Source: JALOLV01 sp046295175
GTDB lineage: Bacteria > Bacteroidota > Bacteroidia > Cytophagales > Spirosomataceae
Reading direction: 5' to 3'
Length of the DNA stretch: 64,000 nt
Assembly (NCBI GenBank): GCA_046295175.1
Contig: JBKBNY010000009.1
Coordinates: forward strand, 217,476-281,475
Below are positions 61,701 through 64,000 of the stretch, one piece after another (position 1 is the first letter of the stretch; each line of letters starts with the position of its first letter). The translations under genes and the position numbers were made by a program. The notes under the pieces are model-generated. The model was not told the DNA's origin, searched no databases, and saw only the letters and a list, made by a program, of their open reading frames with translations.

Positions 61701-64000
61701 TGACCATGACCCAGCATCAGTAAAAGTTGAGACGTATGATTTGGCATTGGCAAAACGCTTGAAGTCAACTGGCCCAATCAAACAAGGAAGTACAGTAACG
61801 TTTACATTGACTGTTACGAATCAAGGAACAATCCCAGCGACGAATGTACAAATCACAGATTACATTCCAACGGGCTTGACGTTGGCAGATGCAGCATGGA
61901 CAGCAACAGGTGGCAAAGCTACCTTGAATACAACAATTCCGACCTTAGCAGCAGGAGCAAGTGTTACAAGAGATATTACGTTCACAGTCAATAATGATTT
62001 TGAAGGGACAGAACTTGTTAACAAAGCCGAGATTAGCGGAACAGGAGAGCCAATCGTAGATAAGGATAGCACCCCAGACAACACTGATGGAAATGGTACT
62101 GAGAGTACACCAAAAGATAATGAGATAGGTGAAGACGGTAAGAATGGTGGAGACGAAGACGACCACGATATTGAGAAGATAACTGTAGAGCAAGTATTCG
62201 ACTTGGCCTTGGTTAAGAAGATGAAGAACCCAAGCCAGTTTGTAAAACCGGGCGATGATGTAACGTTTGTGATTACGGTTACGAACCAAGGTTCATTGAA
62301 TGCGACGAATGTACAATTGACGGATTACATTCCGACAGGAATGAGTTTTGTTGCGAGCAGTGGCTGGACTTCGACAGGTTCAACCGCAACGACGACCTTG
62401 GCAGGCCCAATCGCAAGAAATGGCGGAACAGCGACAGTAGAGATTACCTTGAAAGTAGATAACAGTGTAGCAGTACAAGGCAAGACATTGGTAAACTTTG
62501 CTGAGATTTCGGGTGGAAGTAATAGCTTGAATCTACCAGATAAAGACAGTACACCAGATGGAACGAATGGCAACGGAGCGGGAGAGAGTACGAATTCAAA
62601 AGATGATATAATCAGTGAAGATGGTAAGAATGGCGGAGATGAAGATGACCATGACCCAGCATCAGTAAAAGTTGAGACGTATGACTTGGCATTGGCTAAG
62701 AAGTTGACAAGTACTGGTTCGATTGTACCAGGTGCGACGGTTGTATTTACTTTGGAAGTTACAAACCAAGGAACTATCCCAGCAACCAACATCAAATTGA
62801 CCGATTATATCCCTACTGGTTTAATCTTGGATGATGCAAATTGGACTGCTACAGCTGGTAAAGCAACATTAAATACAGCAATTCCTACTTTAGCAGCAGG
62901 TGCAACTGTTACACGTACCATTCAGTTCAAAGTTGACCCTACATTTGAAGGTACAACAATTAGAAACAAAGCCGAGATTAGTAAAACTGGTGAAACCATT
63001 GTGGATAAAGACAGTACTCCTGATGATTTAGACGGAAATGGTACAGAAAATAATCCAGTTAATGATAAGGTTGATGGAGATGGTAAAAATGGAGGAGATG
63101 AAGACGACCACGATATTGAGGATATTACGGTTGTTCAGACATTCGACCTTGCATTGAAGAAAGTTAATGCTGACCCTCAAAATGCTCCAGTGAGTTCTTG
63201 TGGACCAGTAACATTTAATATTACTGTTTACAACCAAGGTACATTAACAGCAAAAGATATTCAGATTACCGACTACATTCCAACAGGAATGTTACTTGAC
63301 GATGCCAATTGGACAGTATCAGCTGGAAAAGCGACATTGAATACTAAGATTGCAGAATTAAAACCAGGACAAAGTACAACAGTTACTATCAAATTAAAAT
63401 TTGTTGATTCATTTAATGAATTGTTGGCAAATAACAAAGCTGAAATTAGTGAGGCGAAGAATGCTTTGAATCAATTGGATATTGATAGTACACCAGATAA
63501 TGTTGATGGAAACGTAGTAGGTGAAACAACAGCATCGATTGATGATAAATTAGATGGTAACGGAAAAACTGGTGGAGATGAAGATGACCATGATTTTGCT
63601 AAGATTACAGTTATTTCAAAACCAACCTTGACATTGACTAAAACAAATGTTAAGTGTTTTGAGGCAAAAGATGCGACAATTACCGCAAATGCAACTGGTG
63701 GAACTACTCCTTACAATTATAAATTAAATAATGGCTCGTTTGTTACGTCTAATGTATTCAGCAATTTAGATATTGGTACATATACAGTTACTGTTAAATC
63801 TAATGATGGTTGTTTGGCGACAGCAACGACGGTAGTAACCCAACCAGACAAACTGGAATTGAACTTAACACCGACGGCTGAGAAGTGTAACGAGAACAAC
63901 GATGGTAAGATAGTAGCAGCGGCCAAAGGTGGCACAGTAGCTTACGAATACCAATTGAACAGCGGAGCCTTCCAAAGCAGCAACACATTCAGCAATCTAA
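52714..64000 (+). CDS. Giant modular adhesin (SprB and DUF11 repeats), partial
   Basis: A frame open for at least 3,762 codons from ATG 52714 to the window end, with no stop seen; the C-terminus is missing. Residues 1-66 are a long basic/hydroxylated extension. A signal-peptide core follows (~67-89, LAFLSLLF to DAEAQ). Residues ~95-385 look like an NHL/lactonase-type beta-propeller. Then come Cys-containing and Ig-like modules (~390-1390), including one SprB-like unit near 650 and a carbohydrate-binding-like domain near 780-890. Four SprB repeats (~1390-1708), twelve DUF11 repeats (1709-~3633), and SprB repeats again (from ~3634) complete it. SprB-type adhesins ride the gliding machinery and are T9SS cargo; this role is inferred here. 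It follows the haloperoxidase gene by 70 bp. Confidence 0.88.
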   Translation, partial: MSNSSSWLTSVSKFAVSEKYLSVFRAMLTFILRKFSQIWVKYQPTTQVEKGSWITKAVVGAMRPKVGSAALAFLSLLFNLGSFSDAEAQNAPLGCDKYYMLVGELTGNGTSRTDVFQYSTNTGLTSCNLPNGGGEGIVVDPTKNIAYIATCCNQGQIRIYDIVSGTFQTPIDVPGEDLLDVTISSDYNFLYVTTYNRTYKISTSTRSIVGSFNKTSLVNNTSRDFWGVAVHPTNGNIYISSNWQLGSGTSTIEFFSSSMSGASTRIATAPFGYNYRGIIFDNSGNLWAVASSSNAGPAKVFRYSPSGTLLNEYNFTSPAVNAGIASGDVDPFDLAFGPDQNLYITTFAGDCVTKFNVSTGAFSTYIQYVYGVSGKSIAFVCGNFKCPCTTPVINSTDISASGGTCNGGTALNNGSITISNLTFNSVSPIKADIKQGSTYGSTPLYGAGTNLTLNPGATSLTFRNLRPSTTYTIRIWSGYDACFIDRTITTPSANCCTNCVSNNYVVNGDFASTSLTGWTKSPSTIDYGVSSGFAILNNNDFIGNNFIYYDVTDGVSGNRNFILNFDAATHNPPSNSTVQVYLEFYNGATLLGTSSRYTVENDFGTYGLLPASISHTSPANTNRIRVVGLANGGALKIDNVSLVGCFSQVDITLNTKTSPNCGTQTGSIVVNASGGSGTYEYSRDNITWQPSNTFSNLGEGTYTIQVRDKFSPNCRKSISVPLSCTCTLVVDAGPDRVLCNTDQVVLDGSITGATACGTPGTTICANTITSFTGWIADLNNARVCGDDAGAKLWTRSGQGTSSIMLDLGQTYPAGTIVRVRLKLEHCDNTLSTQSDATIQSSIDGSNFTSIRTNLLFTHTSYIEYSYTLTTSVRYVRVIDNGRCAFRLDYVKATTPSTTNNSVTYLWSGPGIVGANNTENITVNAAGTYTLTVTDCSGCQKSDVVTVTQNNISVDAGTDKNICTGESVTLTASAVAGATYEWRSSASSNVISTNQSITVTPTATTDYIVTVLKGGCDASDEVKVTVNTKPATPTINVQPSTTVCPNQAVALTATGCTGGTLTWSTGATGSAITVQPSATTTYKVNCRVGICTSADASTTITVSGSCNGTDPICISGTRNVLDNTLCGNTSTMYALWFNDLKNTSGTVYQYFKVKNGTLTEYCDGTATLNYTVCAVGGGANDCINLTVNYSGRTAIAPSGSPYKNTHCSSAYNPSAADWYYYPTGSGTFTGQAGGQFANFTATFAPRGFSFQIGTGAGLNDIASFGGSGWFDITITNGGAGGWSTVSKDGDLNFNLSNLTPFTVSASANPATVCQGSNVTLNGSVDAASKFVDCGLSYRWTGPNGFTASTQNATVTNIQASGTYTLTVTLSNANGKTCTATATTTITVNPAPTVTVTSKTDINCFSQSTGSITATGSNGTPAYQFRLNAGAFGSTNVFSNLAAGTYTITIQDSKGCTATTTTQLNTPTSSVVISSVNSVAETCNEANDGTLTVNASGGSPAYQYKLNNGAFQSSNVFNNLTAGSYTVTVQDSKGCTATTTATVSQPNVLVFTATPTNETCNEKNDGKIEITGVSGGNGSYLYSIDNGATFTSNPVFSNLTAGTYTVVVKDSKNCSKNQVVTITQPDVLAFNLSTTNITCNFNNNGTIKIENIVGGTAPYQYSIDNGAFQNITTQPVTISGLTAKTYTIKVKDAKGCELTKTIEVKADPCTFDLALMKTLAAGQATTVNQGDNVKFTITVYNQGSLHARDVKIADFIPTGMSLVADANWSVSGNTASYVGPVLNIDANQNKSIDITLKVDATFEGESLTNTAEVSGAKDVFGGTPTDIDSTPDAIDNNQTGEQAPAETDDAINGNGKSGGDEDDNDFAKVNVTQTFDLALKKELTSTGTIVPGSNVTFRVTVVNQGTLKGTGVVITDYIPTGLELADANWTAVGTDKATRTLGDIAKGETKTLDITLKVKSNFEGDRAVNRAEISSANNSLSKPDKDSNPNGILGDDKGGLVGSPADNFLDGNGTGAVGDGIAATDEDDEDPALVNITQTFDLALTKTLKTPTEFVKPNDNVTFVVTVTNQGTLTAKDVSVIDYIPSGLSLNDAAWTSSGVNATRTFANVNLAPGASFTTEITLKVDNTPTVQGKTLINKAEISNATNALNIPDKDSTPDSQDQDKFVTDNDITGDGKNGGDEDDHDPAEVQIQKYDLALIKKLKNPSQIINPGDNVTFVMTVVNQGTIPATGIQVTDYIPTDLTFIASANTGWTSSGSNATTTIAGPLAAGASTTVEITLQVPSNTTVQGKTIVNRAEISATADKGENNEFIKDIDSTPNTNSTDDAGGVPGTATDDKLDGNGTDDEDDADPAQITVQKYDLALIKQLKNPTQVIKPGDNVTFVIKVYNQGTIPANGIKVVDYIPTGLNFIASANTGWTLSGSNATTTIAGPLAAGANTSVEITLQVSNNATVQGTNIVNRAEIAETADKGNNGTSIPDIDSTPNINSTDDAGGVPGTATDDKLDGNGTDDEDDADPAQISVQKYDLALIKKLKNASQLVKANDDVTFVITVVNQGTLPATGIKVVDYIPSDMTFSAASNTGWTSIGTTATTTIAGPLAAGASTTVEITLKVKNTESVQGTTIVNRAEIAETADKGDNGQPIKDIDSTPDLNSANDAGGVPGTATDDKLDGNGTDDEDDADPAQVKVEIYDLALRKKLTSTGVIKQGSTVTFTLEVFNQGTVPATNIQVTDYIPTGLTLADPAWTATGGKATLNTVIPSLAAGAGTTRTISFTVNNDFEGTKIVNKAEVSGSGENTVDKDSNLDNNDGGTSQDAGGETNAVNDKIDGDGKNGGDTDDHDFEEITVEQVFDLALVKKMKNPSQFVKPGDDVTFVITVTNQGSLNATNVQLTDYIPTGMSFVASSGWTSTGSTATTTLAGPIVRNGGTATVEITLKVDNSVAVQGKTLVNFVEISGGSNSLNLPDKDSTPDGTNGNGAGESTNSKDDIISEDGKNGGDEDDHDPASVKVETYDLALAKRLKSTGPIKQGSTVTFTLTVTNQGTIPATNVQITDYIPTGLTLADAAWTATGGKATLNTTIPTLAAGASVTRDITFTVNNDFEGTELVNKAEISGTGEPIVDKDSTPDNTDGNGTESTPKDNEIGEDGKNGGDEDDHDIEKITVEQVFDLALVKKMKNPSQFVKPGDDVTFVITVTNQGSLNATNVQLTDYIPTGMSFVASSGWTSTGSTATTTLAGPIARNGGTATVEITLKVDNSVAVQGKTLVNFAEISGGSNSLNLPDKDSTPDGTNGNGAGESTNSKDDIISEDGKNGGDEDDHDPASVKVETYDLALAKKLTSTGSIVPGATVVFTLEVTNQGTIPATNIKLTDYIPTGLILDDANWTATAGKATLNTAIPTLAAGATVTRTIQFKVDPTFEGTTIRNKAEISKTGETIVDKDSTPDDLDGNGTENNPVNDKVDGDGKNGGDEDDHDIEDITVVQTFDLALKKVNADPQNAPVSSCGPVTFNITVYNQGTLTAKDIQITDYIPTGMLLDDANWTVSAGKATLNTKIAELKPGQSTTVTIKLKFVDSFNELLANNKAEISEAKNALNQLDIDSTPDNVDGNVVGETTASIDDKLDGNGKTGGDEDDHDFAKITVISKPTLTLTKTNVKCFEAKDATITANATGGTTPYNYKLNNGSFVTSNVFSNLDIGTYTVTVKSNDGCLATATTVVTQPDKLELNLTPTAEKCNENNDGKIVAAAKGGTVAYEYQLNSGAFQSSNTFSNL
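56881..57837 (+). repeat. Four SprB repeats (first block)
   Basis: Four coding units of about 80 residues with the pattern CxxxxxGxIxxxxxGGxxxYxYxxNNGAFxxxxxFxNLxAGTYTVxVxDxxGC. This is the SprB repeat (PF13573) of Flavobacterium gliding adhesins. They are followed directly by the DUF11 array. Confidence 0.85.
61243..61751 (+). repeat. Near-identical 509-bp duplication, copy A
   Basis: Aligns without gaps to 62188-62696 (offset 945 bp). I count six mismatches by eye, about 99% identity; two of them change Val to Ala and four are silent. Confidence 0.9.
62188..62696 (+). repeat. Near-identical 509-bp duplication, copy B
   Basis: Partner of 61243-61751. Similarity drops sharply on both sides of the aligned stretch, consistent with a recent duplication or gene conversion of about one DUF11 unit. 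Confidence 0.9.
63613..64000 (+). repeat. SprB repeats (second block, truncated)
   Basis: At least one complete SprB unit (KCFEAKDATITANATGG, YTVTVKSNDGC) and most of a second (KCNENNDGKIVAAAKGG) follow the last DUF11 unit. The window ends inside the second. Confidence 0.8.

Larger units (their letters stand above)
57838..63612 (+). repeat. Array of twelve DUF11-type repeats
   Basis: Units begin at 57838, 58330, 58825, 59290, 59785, 60280, 60775, 61252, 61735, 62197, 62680 and 63142, each starting with (F/Y)DLAL and spaced about 459-495 bp. Each codes for an Ig-like DUF11 domain (NVTFxxxVxNQGT, DYIPTGL, NxAEIS) and an acidic Asp/Gly/Asn-rich linker. Three units (59290-60774) have exactly the same 495-bp length. 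Confidence 0.88.

Noticed and set aside
61380..62795. Minus-strand frames of 114-156 codons inside the adhesin array
   Set aside because: They recur as near copies at each DUF11 unit and mirror the coding repeat; they are shadows of the plus-strand gene.
1..64000. tRNA, rRNA, insertion sequence, prophage or integrase genes
   Set aside because: None seen by reading; no cloverleaf, transposase or integrase motif was recognised. A tRNAscan or Rfam search was not possible.

Overview
The window looks like a chromosomal segment of a Bacteroidota bacterium, most likely a Cytophagia/Spirosomaceae-type organism (inference; genus not determined). The signs are AT-rich DNA, start codons without Shine-Dalgarno sequences, promoter boxes of the TAnnTTTG type, a type IX secretion (T9SS) C-terminal sorting domain, SprB-type adhesin repeats, many secreted proteins ending their signal peptide in Ala-Gln, and an ArgE-like deacetylase near argH. 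No rRNA, tRNA, CRISPR array, prophage or insertion sequence was recognised.

Layout. 1-9.1 kb is housekeeping: a DoxX/MauE membrane protein with aroK, a FadL-like outer membrane protein, a Trp/Asn/Gly/Ser-rich lipoprotein, proS, a SlyD-type isomerase and sucC. 9.4-12.1 kb holds a secreted metacaspase with an EF-hand-like loop and two Tudor-like modules, then an M28 peptidase. 12.2-14.8 kb is a SIS-ROK-SDR operon behind a HutC/GntR-type palindrome. The same palindrome occurs twice before a MetE-like/metallo-beta-lactamase-fold pair at 19.5-21.5 kb, which suggests one regulon. Between them lie a secreted propeller protein and a BlaI-BlaR1 pair behind three CTACGA-N6-TCGTAG operators. 21.6-26.1 kb is an envelope/peptidase operon. 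26.1-30.6 kb has a PepSY-repeat lipoprotein and an ECF sigma factor followed by a protein with seven copies of a 32-residue cytoplasmic motif, one membrane helix and a barrel-like C-terminus.

30.6-50.6 kb is mixed: a LytTR regulator, hemJ, a PorE-like OmpA protein, secreted esterase and Gfo/Idh/MocA enzymes, guaA followed by a DUF6934-like gene broken by one in-frame stop, a 41-residue lipoprotein, nhaD, apbE, a SUMF1-type protein, a double thioredoxin protein, a degenerate polysaccharide deacetylase, and argE- and argH-like genes.

51-64 kb is a surface module: a vanadium haloperoxidase/PAP2-type enzyme followed by a giant adhesin of more than 3,760 residues that runs off the window. The adhesin carries an N-terminal propeller, SprB repeats and twelve DUF11-type repeats. 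Two 509-bp stretches of it are about 99% identical. The genes of this module share a short 5' motif (TATTGAGTGA).

Assignments rest on reading the translated sequence and remembered family motifs. No database search was run.
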